NCBI GenBank assembly: GCA_018343915.1
Contig: JABRWF010000002.1
Span: 2,914,001-2,978,000 of the forward strand
DNA from: Agroathelia rolfsii
Taxonomy: Eukaryota > Basidiomycota > Agaricomycetes > Amylocorticiales > Amylocorticiaceae
Length of the DNA: 64,000 nt
Reading direction: 5' to 3'
Position 1 is the stretch's first letter; the number at the start of each line of letters is the position of its first letter. The notes under the pieces are model-generated. The model worked only from the letters and a program-made list of their open reading frames with translations. It made no database searches and was not told the origin of the DNA. This document shows, piece by piece, positions 47,074-58,020 of the stretch. The position numbers and the translations under genes are program-made.

Positions 47074-48533
47074 ATGCCAATTCAAGACCGCACAAACGAA
47101 TTCAGGGCCTGTGTTGACTCCATCCGCTCAAGATCATCTGCCCGCGGCGGCTCGGATGTAAGGCAGCGGCTCCTCACTCGAGAGAAGGGTGGGGACAAGA
47201 GCGAGTTCTCCAGAATGGCGTCTGCAATCAGCAAAGACATCAGCAGTACCTCTCTCAAGCTCGGGAAACTTGCCCAGTGTAAGCGCTGGATTATTTCTCA
47301 ATTGCTATGAAGCAGTAGCAACTGAGCGTCACCTTCACACTCAATACATCCACCTATACTTGACACGCATGCGCATATGTACAGTGGCGAAGCGCAAGAC
47401 TCTATTCGATGACCGGCCTGTTGAAATTAGCGTCAGTTTGCAGCAATTTACTCTTCGAATTGTGTCGACTTCTTTCCATCACCTCGTGGCAGCTGACATT
47501 GGCATACATGTGCTTTCTTGCCCCCTTCTAGGAACTCACATATATCATTAAACAAGACATTGCTAGCATCAACAAGCAAATAGCATCCTTGCAGGCCTAT
47601 CAAAAACAGCGCAGTGCGCAGGCATCCAAGTCATCCGACGCAAAGCAAATTGAAGAGCATAATCACAATGTCGTCATGCTCTTACAGAGCCGGCTGGCCA
47701 GCACCAGCATGACGTTCAAGGACGTACTCGAAGTGCGGACACAAGTGCGTTTCGTATATGCCAGGTTCAGACATTCCCCGGGCACCTAATCATTGGTTAT
47801 CTGCGCAGAACATGAAGGAGTCTAAAGATAGAACTGAGCAGTTCATGTACTCTACCACAGCAGCTGCTTCGCAAGCTCCTTCAAGTACGTTGTTTTTCAC
47901 ATGTTGCTATAAAATCCACACTCATCTATGACTTAATAGATTCTTTACTTTTCAACCAACAACGGGCGGACCCCATGGGCGATGGCAGCGCCAGCCGACT
48001 CGATTCAAAGGGCAAACGCCCAGACCGCCGTGGAAACGGCGACATGCTTGCACTGGATCTGACCTCAGCAGAAGAAGGCACTGCTTCTGGTGGCGATGGG
48101 GCCTTCATGCAGATGCAACTCGTAGAACAACAAGTATATTGTTCCTTTTTTGCTCTTCCTATTCTATACTTACCCTATCTTAGGACAACTATATTCAATC
48201 ACGCACAACAGCTATCGAATCCATTGAATCTACTATTGCCGAGCTCGGTCAAATCTTCCAGCAGCTGGCCCACATGGTCGCCGAACAACGCGAGACGGTG
48301 CAGCGCATCGATGCAGACACGATTGACATTGCCAATAACGTCAGTGGCGCACAGCGGGAGCTTCTCAAGTACTACGCGAGCATTTCAAGCAATCGATGGT
48401 TGATGCTCAAAGTGTTTGGTGTTCTTATCGTATTTGTATGTTTCTTTTCTTCATTGTCGGATTCTTGGCTGGAAACGATGATTGCTAACAAACTCTTGTG
48501 TCGTAGTTCCTTATCTTTATTCTCGTATCTTAG
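47074..48533 (+). CDS. SED5: Golgi syntaxin Sed5 (Qa-SNARE)
   Basis: Qa-SNARE of the cis-Golgi for ER-Golgi and intra-Golgi fusion. Seven exons (47074-47278, 47385-47431, 47532-47744, 47809-47884, 47940-48133, 48184-48435, 48507-48533) give 337 aa, the yeast length. The N-terminus MPIQDRTNEFRACVDSIR matches the conserved Sed5 N-peptide that binds Sly1. The Habc region follows (LFDDRPVEI, ELTYIIKQDI, MTFKDVLEVRTQNMKE). The SNARE motif runs from about residue 246, with the zero-layer Gln in LGQIFQQLAHMV. The C-terminal anchor is LMLKVFGVLIVFFLIFILVS. The last exon is only 27 bases. Confidence 0.96.
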
Positions 48534-49035
48534 ATGCACACGACAGTCCATCTGCTGGACAGCCTACGACAGACGAGATGCATCCTCTTTCGTTTTTCTG
48601 TCTTTATAAACTTCTGTTTTTGCATATGTACATATTATCATTTCATTTTCATGGACATCATTCTTCTTCTTTTTCCTCCGCGCGCGTAATGGATATCTCC
48701 TTCCTCCCTGTCATCCCTTTCACATCCTGAACAACGCATCGAGTATGTAGTAGCGACTGTTCAAATACATAGATATTGGAAACACTATTCAATCAGAAGG
48801 CATTAATGTCAATAAGTAGGAGCATGACGTGGCTAGTTTCTAATTGTGTTCTGCTGCACAGACAGCATGAATATCAATAGCAACAACTAACAGGAAAATC
48901 AATCAGTATGATACGCGACCGTCCATGGGCACATCTCTAGATTTATATTAGCGACAATACATTCTATCTATGATTGTAACTATGATATAAGAACCAGTCT
49001 TTTTTCCTATAATTATCTGAGTCCATGTGTGACTC
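48534..49035. other. Convergent 3' region between SED5 and SDR gene
   Basis: About 500 AT-rich bases of 3' flanks. Nothing coding or repetitive was recognised. Confidence 0.45.
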
Positions 49036-50247
49036 TCAAGGGTTCAGGACCTCGAAGCCACCATCAACAGACAAACTCTGTCCACTCAGGTAACCTGCTC
49101 CGGGTGATGCCAAATATACAGCCGTAGCTGCCATCTCGCTAGGTCTATGATGATAATCAGCCTGAGATCCCATTTCAGAGAAAGAAAGAAAAAAGCAATT
49201 AAGGACTCACAATCCAGCACGATGAATCTGGAAGCCACCAACTGCACCAGGCCAGGGCCGAGAAGTCACTATGGAATCCATGACCTCTTGGCTTGCAGTC
49301 ATCTCAGAGACAAATGGACCAGGAGCGATGGCGTTCACTCGGATAGGCAAACCGCGCATAGCAAAATCGTGCGCTAGAACTCTGGTGAGGTGTTCGACGG
49401 CTCCTTTGCTAATGGCATATGCGTGCTAATCATTGAGATACATGAGATGCCAGGTCATGATATTCTCCGGATAGAGCACTACATACTCTATTCAAGGTGA
49501 CATTGGTCTTGCCGAGCATGCTAGAAATATTGACGATACTGGAAGTGCCGCATTTTTTACCTAGAGCAGTTTTCTTGACTGCACCTTTGGTGAGCAGATC
49601 AAGGAACGCAGCAGTGACGAAATAGATTGAGGCGGTATTGGTGGAGAAAATGTTGGTCCAATTGTCAAATGTATCCTCGAACAGGGTTTCGCCCACTGAT
49701 TTTGCGTCACTGCTCACCGATTGGGGATCAGTGGCAATACGAGTAGCATCACCCATGACTCCGGCACTGAGGGAAATAAATAAATAAACGGGCTTTCGAG
49801 GAAAATTAGAGGACTAGTGTAAGCTTACTTATTCACGAGGAAATCAAGTTTCCCTTCTTTATGCTCAATTTCCCGTACAACTGTTGATATGGAAGTCTTG
49901 TCAGTCACGTCCATTACGAGGCTAAAGATCAGTGTTTGTGTTAGAGATGGCTTCAAAGCGAGAAATTTGCCTCAGTAGAGTCAGTACTAACGGTTGTAAC
50001 GGGACTCTGGCTCCCTCAACAGGGAGTTGAGAAGCCTGCTCAAGAATATGTTTCCTTCGACCTGTAATGTAGACTGTAGCGCCATTGGCTGCGAGACCCT
50101 GCGCAATGTAAAGGCCACTGGACGATGGTTAAATTTCAGCTCATGACTTCGATCATTTGAGGATATACACATTCCAGTGCCACCACCAGTAACAAGGGCA
50201 ACCTGGCCATCGAGGTTAGCGGTCGTGCATGCGCGGAAATCCTGCAT
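49036..50247 (-). CDS. Short-chain dehydrogenase/reductase (classical SDR)
   Basis: NAD(P)-dependent oxidoreductase with six exons (50247-50171, 50117-49992, 49921-49829, 49766-49487, 49425-49211, 49144-49036) and 299 aa. The cofactor motif is TGGGTGIG (20-27), followed by MDVTD and VNNAG. The catalytic Ser lies in IVNISSMLG (about 180) and the Tyr/Lys pair in Y195-AIS-K199. Then come RVNAIAPGPF and the C-terminal YLSGQSLSVDGG. All residues expected for activity are present. The substrate cannot be inferred. The end of the protein resembles fungal 3-ketoacyl or sugar-alcohol reductase-like SDRs. No signal peptide. Confidence 0.93.
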
Positions 50248-51188
50248 ATTTCACAAGTGATATGCGAATTAACTAGGTGAAGCAGGGATGCTTTGAGTGA
50301 ATTACGGTCCTTGGGTGGTTTCCCGCAGGCCATCAAGCTAGTACCTGGGCCCTTTTATACCTCTCTATAAAGCCATAGTAAGTAGCCTGATACCTGTGTC
50401 AGTGGGACACAGTCAAATTCCAGTTCTCGCATGATTGCGTAAACTTCGAGTTCTGCACTAAATATGAAACAGTTCATGAAAAAGGTGTAAATATAGTCCG
50501 GGGCATGTCGAACCTGCCATATACAAAATCAAAAGGAACTCGAAAGTTGCAAAAGATTGCACATTGAGACCACATTAAGGCTTGTTACGTGCTTCGCCGA
50601 GGTCCCAGTGGTACTAATACTGGACACGGTGTCGGCTCGGGACGTTCCAGCGAGTCCAGTGAATCATGTACTAGTACAACCCAGAAGAGTCTTAGGCTGA
50701 GAATCTAAGCCTGAGATTCAACAGAATAGTGTGACGATGTTGCTGGTGTCTACGAGACCATCATGCCCTTTCCGCTTCTGGTCCGGGGTGGCTATTACCT
50801 ATGTAGTCTCTCCCGATTCGACTTGATCGTACTAGTATATGCCGAGCAGGGAGAATATCACAATTTGCAAATGCCAGTGCATCGAAGACGAGTCAACAAG
50901 TCAACATTGTCACAAGTGAGTGGTTTTAGTACTAATGTTGCAGTGCTGCCATATTTAACTGGAATTTTTTTTTGCACGCCACTGTACGGTGCCAGTGCCT
51001 ACCAATAGCTTACTATTTATTATTATTTTCTTTCTTTCTGTCTTTCTTTCGTATCTCACTCCCACACTATGGAAATTCCGTCGGAAAACGAAATAGATAA
51101 ACACAAGGTCGTAAAATACAGTACACATTACTTTATTTACTCATTTCAAAATCAAGACGATTTATAAGTAATCAAATAATCTGCTCTT
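50248..51188. other. Spacer between SDR gene and exon-repeat gene
   Basis: About 940 bases. The left end is the SDR promoter and the right end is the 3' flank of the repeat-protein gene. An 81-codon frame at 50763-51008 has no recognisable motif, and I do not call it. No repeats or RNA genes were recognised. Confidence 0.45.
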
Positions 51189-53036
51189 TTAATCCAGATC
51201 GACATCCCTTTGGAAAAGACTCTCAATAGCCTGGAGAGCCTGCGAGGCAGCTCCGGAAGCAGCGCCCTTGCCCGCACTCTTGGCGATGTCCTTGCCCAGG
51301 CCACGGGCCTCAAGTTCACGACCGAAGAGACCTTGGAAGATTTGGCTGACTACGGCATTTCCAGCACTGTTTGCGACGCTCTTGCCAATGTCTTTGCCCA
51401 AACCACGAGTCTCAAGTCCAAAATCATTGGTCAGTAGATCCTCCAGATCGCGGCCGAAGAGGCCTTGGAAAAGCTGGGTGAGGGCTGCACTGCCGGCACC
51501 GCTCGCTGCGCCCTTGCCAATCTCCTTGCCCAGGCCACGGGCCTCGAGTTCGCGACCGAAAAGACCCTGGAAGAGCTGGGTGAGAGCTGCACTGCCAGCA
51601 CCGCTCGCTACACTCTTGCCAATTTCCTTTCCCAGGCCGCGAGTCTCGAGATCACGGCGCAGAAGACCTTCAATTCCCTGGACGATCTGCTGGAAAGCGG
51701 CACCACCGGCGCCGCTGAGAAGACCTTTGCCGATGGCACTACCGATTCCGGCACGCGCCTCGAGCTCAGAGTCGATTGCGAGAGGGAAAGGCCTGATACC
51801 GTGTGCCGGGGAGATGTCATGAATAGGTTGACCGGGAATTGGCAGGATATCGTCATCGCGACGGAGATGTTGCTCGATCTCTCCAATGATGCTACTCACG
51901 ACTGTTCCAAAAAGCAGTGGAAATTGAGTTACTTGGTCGATAGAAAATGAAGACTTAGAGCAACTTACGCCCGTTCGTAGCACCGTTCGCAGCACTTGTG
52001 ACTACATCATGAGTAAGTGAAGACGACGACGAGCTGCCACCAGACTTTGCGCGGGCCGTAAGATCACGGCGCAAATGTTGTTCGATCTCTCCAATGATGT
52101 TGCTCACGACTATTCAAAAAGAAGAAAATTAGAACCATTTATTCCGTTTATGAATGATACTAATAAAATTATCTCACGTCCGTTAGCGGCGCCAGATGCG
52201 GCACTCGAAACCACCTCATGAGTGAGTGATGATGACGAGGAGCTGCCCCCAGACTTGCCACGGGTTGTAAGTTCGCGGTGCAAGTGTTTTTCGATTTCGC
52301 CAACGATGTTGGTGACGACTGGCGTAGAAGGAGGGGAAGAAAGTCAGAATTAATTAGTTACTAATATATGAGGGTGCAGAGCAGAAGATGACTCACGACC
52401 GTTGGCAGCACCGTTGGCAGCACTCGTGGCAACTTGGTGGCCGAGCGACGGCTCTTCCTCAGAAGAACTGCCACCAGACTTTGCACGTGCCGTGAGGTCA
52501 CGACGTAAGTGCTGCTCGATCTCTCCAATGATGTTGCTTACGACTACATTAAAAAAGCATTAAATTTGTTGATGAACTAGTGAAAAATGAAGGTATCGGT
52601 TATCTCACGTCCGTTCGCAGCACCAGACGCAGCGCTCGTGACGACATCATGAGTAAGTGATGATGATGAAGAGCTGCCACCAGACTTCGCACGGGCCTCA
52701 AGCTCACGACTGAAGAGGCCTTCAATCCCCTGGATACCTTGGGTCACAACTGTGATATAAGGGGAAAAGGAATCAGAGCAAATTCGATATTTCTTTCTTG
52801 AAGTACTACTTACGACCGTCAGTAAGTGAGCCAACCACACTACCAACAACACCACTTCCAGCTTTGCCAGCAGCACTCGAGAACTTTCCACGAGCATCGA
52901 TGCTATACGAATTTTGTCAGTCCCAAGTCCTGTATGAATGAAGTAGGGGAAGAGATCAAGCTTACGGAGCAGCAAAGGCGGGAGTGGAGGCAGCAACAAC
53001 GGCAGCGGCAATAACAATCTTAGAAGAAGCAACCAT
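51189..53036 (-). CDS. Secreted repeat protein built from duplicated exons
   Basis: Seven exons (53036-52966, 52902-52814, 52749-52609, 52543-52397, 52318-52178, 52109-51969, 51901-51189) encode 480 aa. Exon 1 is a signal peptide (KIVIAAAVVAASTPAFAAP). Exons 3-6 are near-copies of 141, 147, 141 and 141 bases, each phase 1 at both ends. Each encodes the pattern (VVSNIIGEIEQHLRRDL)TARAKSGG, a Ser run, LTHDVVTSAA.GAANG. Exon 7 starts with a fifth partial copy. It then carries four or five other repeats of about 34-44 residues: ELEARGLGKEIGK followed by GAGSAALTQLFQGLFG (units near 289, 327, 361, 405 and 439). Several units contain RR dibasic sites. No known family is recognised. Candidates are a Kex2-processed repeat protein or a cell-surface structural protein. 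A possible TATAAAAT lies at 53254-53261. Confidence 0.85.
51195..51640 (-). repeat. Tandem coding repeats of about 34 residues inside the last exon
   Basis: Degenerate repeats with the consensus R-[DE]-L-E-[AT]-R-G-L-G-K-[ED]-I-G-K then GAGSAALTQLFQGLFG, beginning at residues 327, 361, 405 and 439. A weaker copy begins at 289. Small residues are spaced like a glycine zipper. Confidence 0.85.
51969..52749 (-). repeat. Four tandem 141-147-base exon repeats with intervening introns
   Basis: Exons at 52749-52609, 52543-52397, 52318-52178 and 52109-51969 are clearly homologous at DNA level. Unit spacing is about 206-225 bases, and intron boundaries fall at the same codon (a C split from the Leu codon after Asn-Gly). 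This shows duplication of an exon plus its intron. The unit at 52397-52543 differs by an EEEPS insert replacing the Ser run. Confidence 0.9.
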
Positions 53037-53967
53037 GTTTGATAGATGTATAGGGATTATGAGGAAGGAAATTAAAAGATTAGTTGCTCAAAGAGAATGA
53101 TATGGGTCTCGGAATGATCGTCGAGAAATTAAGGGGAAAAAACGAAAGTAAATGTGAACGTGAGAAGGGCAGCCAGTGCCTTTAGAGAGAAACAAAAGTA
53201 GGATGAGTGTGGAGGTGAGCACTGCTGGAGAACTCCTAGCTTGAACCATGTAGATTTTATACCTGAGTTCGTGCTATGTCATGCATTACCGGTGGGAGTG
53301 TAAAAGCCATGCGTAACAATGTTTGAAACTTGAATACGCACTGCATCCGGACACCAAGAAAAAGCGCAAGTGGAGATGCGAGTCAAGATGCGGCAACATG
53401 GATCCTATCAAATTCAGATCTAGCAACACTTTCTCGTGTTTGTGGTGTCTAGACTAATGTACTCCGTCACGATACACCATTCCAAAAAGAGTAACTATAG
53501 GACGTTACAGTTTACATCGAAAAAAAAATAGATAAAGATCCAAGCAGCCCAGCTTCTTGAAGCAAGTGAATTGAGAGTCGGAGTGGCACAGAGAATAGAC
53601 GGAGTTGACTGTCTAAGTTTGTATTACAGTTTTTTCCCGCTGAATACAGAGCCCTGAAGAGAATATTAGTTAATTCTCAGCTGTATGAAAGTTCGAAAAA
53701 ATGACACTAGATGAGGGGCAACAAAATGATGATCGGTCACTGGAAAAACAGAGAAATGATCATTTGGGAACGGCACGCAAAGGCAAAGCAGTGCAAGCGG
53801 AGTTGAGACAAACTATGTCGTGTATTGAATGAGATGCCAAGACGCTAAATTTGATGAATTGATTGTGTCGCATTTTCATCATCAAACCAATGATGATGGG
53901 GATGAAAACTGATAAAGATAGATCCGGTAACAGCAAGAAAGATATACAAAGAAAACATAAATTTGTC
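53037..53967. other. Spacer: promoter of secreted repeat gene and NOP6 3' flank
   Basis: 930 non-coding bases. For the minus-strand repeat gene, a TATAAAAT box lies at 53254-53261 and an AGGGG (stress-element core) at 53132-53136. Nothing else was recognised. Confidence 0.45.
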
Positions 53968-55232
53968 TCAGCCAACTTGGATGGCATTTGCGCCGGTGCC
54001 CTGTGGTCGGGCCGATTTCTTTTTACCTCTAACTTTGGATGATGTATGTCTTTGCCCTCCGCGATGGGTTTTGCCATCATTCACATCGCCAACAGACCAC
54101 GTCCGTTTGCCAGTATGTTCCTGTTCCATTCCCGATGTAGCAGAGTATCTTTGTGGACGTCGTTGTTGACTATTATCGACCGCCTCCTCGGCACCATTGT
54201 TCCTTGTTTTGCGCTTGGTCTGTAAGAATGTAAAAAATTGCATTGTTATATATCTTGGTTCCTGAGAGGGGGTAAATGACATTACCCTCTGTCCATGAAG
54301 ATTTTTATTTCGCTTCCTGAGTTTTTCTAACCTGCCGTCGCTCTTTCCACCACCACCGGCGGTCAGCTCGACATTAATCCGACGGCCATCTAGCTCTGAT
54401 TGGTGCAGCTTCAGGCCCTGTTGAAGTGCATTACGATGTGTGAACTCGAGGAATGCACAACCCTTGGATTTGGCCGTTGACTTCCCCAAGGTGGATTTTT
54501 GTGTTAGAAGGCGGATCGAAGGTGGCGGATCTTTAGAGAAATGGGGCTATCGTGAGGGGAATAATAGGACTATCTCTCATGGAGGCTCACCGCAGACTCC
54601 AAAGTGTTTTTGAATGTCCTCAATAGATGTTGTGTATTTTAAATTCCCTTAAACATGGCAAGAGGGCGTTAGGTTTAGTATTATCTACTGGCGAATGCTT
54701 CAAGACCCTTACCAACGAATAAAATAAACCGCTGCTTTCCAGATGGTTTTTTGCCATCTTTTCCTTTGTTTGCTTCATCCGAAGCGTTTTCAGGGGAAGG
54801 CCTGGACTTTTTCCTCTTCTTAGACGATTCGTTCTTCTCATCAACGACAGTAGCATTTCTCGAGGCCTCGTCTGTCTCATCATCCCCGTCGCCATCCTGT
54901 CTCTTCCTCTTCTTTGATTTCGCCTTCACAGCCCCTACATCGTCACTTTGTCTCTGTTTCTCTTTGCCCTTAGCCTTGTCAGGTTCCAGCGTCTCCTGGA
55001 GCCCATTTTTCTGTCTCCTTGAAGGCCCGGACTGCTGCTGCCTCTCGTTATCAAGTGCCTCGTCCTCTTCACCGAGCATGAGATCGTCCGCCTCGGGCAC
55101 ATCGAGCACGCCATCCGATCCACCGCCGCCGCTGCGCCTCTTCTTCTTGCCACCTCCCGTGCGAAAAGCCAGGCCTTTCTTTTGCTTTTTGGTAAGCTTT
55201 TGTCCAGACTGGGCTATGCTGTCGCTGTTCAT
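53968..55232 (-). CDS. NOP6: Nop6-like nucleolar RRM protein
   Basis: RNA-binding protein resembling Nop6, a small-subunit ribosome biogenesis factor. Four exons (55232-54713, 54647-54591, 54530-54286, 54219-53968) give 357 aa. The first 165 residues are highly charged with Lys-rich nucleolar-type signals (KKQKKG, KKKRR, KKRKR, SKKRKKSR). The single RRM follows (RFILFVGNLKYTTS, IEDIQKHFGVCDPPPSIRLL, SKGCAFLEF). Next is the Nop6-type extension GRRINVELTAGGGGKS and EKLRKRNKNL. The C-terminal tail is Arg/Gln/Gly-rich. The first in-frame ATG is 55232. Divergent from the Con-6 gene. Confidence 0.85.
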
Positions 55233-56027
55233 TTTTGAGACTCGATGTTGCAAAATTGCCTTGTGTCGTTTTGGTGGAGTCCGTGTGTGAGGTTCAGGAT
55301 CAGATCGATCGGTTTTTTTTTTTTCGAGAAACGAGTCTATGATGACTTGTTGGAGGGATATGACGACAATGATGGTCTTATTAACGAAGTATCATTCAAT
55401 AAGTGAGACAGAGGAACGAGGTTCTGATCGCGCGAGCAAATAGGCAAACGGAAATGGCAAATGGCAATCATACTTGAGCAGGCGCCGCCCCGTGACGACG
55501 TGCACGTGCTTGCTAATAAGCGATACTTCCGTGGTCATGAGCGCAAACGCACTAATGGAAATTATGGAACTGATCGCGTCTATGACATGTAAACTTTCAA
55601 TGTGAGTGGTGCTCTTCGGCCTCGACCCTACCCCTGCCTGTCATTTGGCGAGCTTGATTCTGACGCGGCTTATAATCTTATGTGTACGACCGCTAATGTC
55701 TTGTTTATGTTTGTCTCATAATAATGACGGACACCCGTAACAGTGATGTGAAGGGTGACTCCATTGGCAAAACTTGGACGCGATCTCTTGCACCCTGCAA
55801 AGCGCTTGTAATTCGATAGACAGCATCGATGACGACAAATGACGAACCGAATGGTTTCTCTGACTTCATTGTTGTCCCGTTAACTTATTTCCCTATAGGA
55901 CTGCTGCTCGTCGAAAATGTATATATACTAGGCCATGGTGAAGCTGAGATAGCCATCATCCCATTCCGTCTCACTCACCCATCCACTGAAACATTTAAAT
56001 CATTTGCAATCAACTTTTCTAATCAAC
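55233..56027. promoter_or_regulatory. Divergent NOP6/Con-6 promoter region
   Basis: About 795 non-coding bases. A CACGTG palindrome is at 55503-55508. A strong TATA element (TATATATA) lies at 55920-55927, about 100 bases upstream of the Con-6 ATG, fitting an inducible, highly expressed gene. No TATA was seen next to NOP6. Confidence 0.5.
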
Positions 56028-56716
56028 ATGTCTAACATCGGAAACGTGAGCAATAAGTTGTTTCTCCAGCTCAAGGATTACGCACACTCACACACCTTTC
56101 TTCTATAGATTGCTGGCGGTCACAGTCCGTATTCAATTACCGCTACTAGCTTGCAATGACATGGTTTACTAATTTTTGGTTTTCTGCAGAGGCAACCCTC
56201 TCCAACCCCAGGACTTCTGACGAGGCCAAGGAGCACTCCCAACAGGTTCTTAACGAACTCGAGAACTCTGGAGAGCTTGAAAACTCCTCCGGTAACGTCC
56301 GCGACACGGGCAAGAACGTCGGTAACGTTATTGGCGGCCACAAGGTAAATATCACTTTATGCGCATATACTCGGTGGTATGGTTTACTGATAAGTACGGG
56401 AACTTATGTCTAACAGGCCGCCTTAAAGAATCCCAACGTCTCCGAAGAGGCTAAGGAGCGCTCTGAACAGGTTATCAATCAGATCGAGAGCTCTGGCCTG
56501 GCTGAAGATACTGCAGACAGCCGCGACGCGCTGAAGAACACTGGTAACGTTGTTGGCGGACACAAAGCAAGTATCTTGTTCCCGATGCATACATTCGGTA
56601 GTATTGTTTACTGACAGTCCGGGTTCTCGTGTATACAGGCTGCCTTGAAGAACCCCAACGTCTCTGAAGAGGCCAAGGAACACTCCCAACAGGTCCTTGA
56701 CGAGATGGGTGCTTAA
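56028..56716 (+). CDS. Conidiation-specific Con-6 family protein with three repeats
   Basis: Small hydrophilic protein of the Con-6 family, associated with conidia, stress and desiccation in fungi. Five exons (56028-56045, 56109-56124, 56190-56344, 56417-56566, 56639-56716) give 138 aa. It carries three copies of the Con-6 unit: GGHKATLSNPRTSDEAKEHS, GGHKAALKNPNVSEEAKERS and GGHKAALKNPNVSEEAKEHS, each followed by a QQV/EQV.. helix end. An intron interrupts every unit at or next to the Lys of GGHK, so the copies arose by exon duplication. The last intron (56567-56638) begins GCAAGT, the consensus GC-AG donor, and no GT alternative keeps frame. A TATA box sits about 100 bases upstream. Lack of a signal peptide suggests an intracellular protein. 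Confidence 0.9.
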
Positions 56717-57065
56717 AGTTGCTGCTTGATAGTAGTGCGGTCAAAGGTTGGCCCAAATGAGTAAATGATCCTGTAATATGTAGTATATTTCTTGAACCAT
56801 TATTAATGATTTTGCCATGACGTTTGACTTGATTGTGATGGGGGTGCATGAATGAGAATAATAAAGATATCTGGTTGGCCCATCCAAATGTACTTAAGGC
56901 ACTGGCAGATGCAAGTTAGTAGTATGTTTGATGCCGTTAAATGCCCGAGAAATGGGAGCCTCAACTACTAGTATATTGACGCGAAAAATCTAAGCATAAA
57001 GTATACATATATGTATCATAGATTATAGCTCAGCGTTATGCTCACATTCATAGGTTTGCCACATG
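56717..57065. other. Con-6 3' flank with first copy of a direct repeat
   Basis: Non-coding. It contains the left copy (56911-57015) of the direct repeat that recurs at 58548-58645. Confidence 0.5.
56911..57015 (+). repeat. Left copy of roughly 100-bp dispersed direct repeat
   Basis: Aligns with 58548-58645 in the same orientation. Shared blocks are AAGTTAGTAGTA, GTTAAATGC, GAGAAATGGGAGCCTC or its near match, and ATAAAGTATACATATA. It differs by scattered substitutions and one short gap. Confidence 0.8.
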
Positions 57066-58020
57066 ATGTAAAAACCTTGCTGATATCGTCAAAGCAACTA
57101 TCCTGGAATTTGCAGTACAAAAATTACTTGGCACTGATGTTGAATCTTGGTGCCGTGTGCATATTCTCATACCCAATTATCAAGATACAATTCTAGCATG
57201 CCTGTCTTGTCAATTGGGACTGTATTTTCAACCATCGACACAAGTCGGGAAACAACAGATGACTTGCATCAAAAGGCATATGCGCATATGCAAGACAATC
57301 TCACCCGATTTTTATGCTGTCGACACTGCTGCATCATCTGAAGCTATCTTAACTGAGACAGTGCGAATGATTATGGAGTCCCAGAAATTTGATCTTGCAT
57401 CTGCTTCAGCCAATGAGCTTCATCGCCCTAATGTTGAAAAAGGCCCACGTGGTAAAGGTCTGATGAAGCTTCTTCTCACACTAGCTACTGGCATGGCTAT
57501 TCCATTCGACGAACCGTATGCGTGGATAGTGGATTCCTTGGAGAAGCTAATTATGCTGTCATATTTTAACGTTTGCGACGCCACCCCATCTTGTGTTTAT
57601 CCTGAAAACAAAGGCGGGATTGCCTCTGATCAGATACACTTCTGAAGAATGCTTTCCTAGGTTCAAGATGCACCTACTTCAACCATTAGGTTAAATTCTC
57701 GGATTTTTGGCTCGTGAACCGCTATTTCCTGTTATCCGTGGTGCTGCAGCAGAATGTCCCAAAGGTCAAGCCGGAATCGATCTTCTCATGCCATTTGTCT
57801 ATGTTGACCAGGCTCTGGGCAAATACACTGTATCGGCAATCCTAATCTAGGTCAAGAACGACCGGTCCTTTTCAAAGCACCACAAGCGCATCTTTTTGAC
57901 TTCTGGACTGCTGAGAATCCGATGTGCGTGCATATAGGCGTTTTGAGGAGCGTTCGGAAGATAACCAACGGTCTCAAGAGCCTGGGAAATATGACAACAT
58001 AAGTCATTGGGGTCGTTTCA
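57066..58020 (+). pseudogene. Decayed member of a basidiomycete gene family (nuclease-like motif)
   Basis: The frame is open from about 57066 to a TGA at 57643-57645. It contains ADIVKATILEFAVQKLL, ILACLSCQLGLYFQPST, HMRICKTISPDFYAVDTA and GLMKLLLTLATGMAIPF. Downstream, protein-like stretches continue in shifted frames (IRGAAAECPKGQAGIDLLMP, FVYVDQALGKYTVSAIL). One is broken by an in-frame TAG at 57848-57850 immediately before VKND. There is no good start codon, with a TGA just upstream. I recognise the style of a large multicopy Agaricomycete family of unknown function whose conserved ILIQVKN-like motif resembles a PD-(D/E)XK nuclease core. That resemblance is an inference. It is clearly nonfunctional here. 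Confidence 0.65.

Noticed and set aside
50763..51008. 81-codon plus-strand frame
   Set aside because: No recognisable motif, no splice partner, and codon content like its non-coding surroundings.
51268..51950. Long plus-strand frames across the exon-repeat gene
   Set aside because: They are antisense shadows of a repetitive coding sequence, with no start context or splicing consistent with a gene.
51969..52749. Regularly spaced repeats that could suggest a CRISPR-like array
   Set aside because: Repeats are 141-147 bases, coding, and separated by introns. The organism is eukaryotic.
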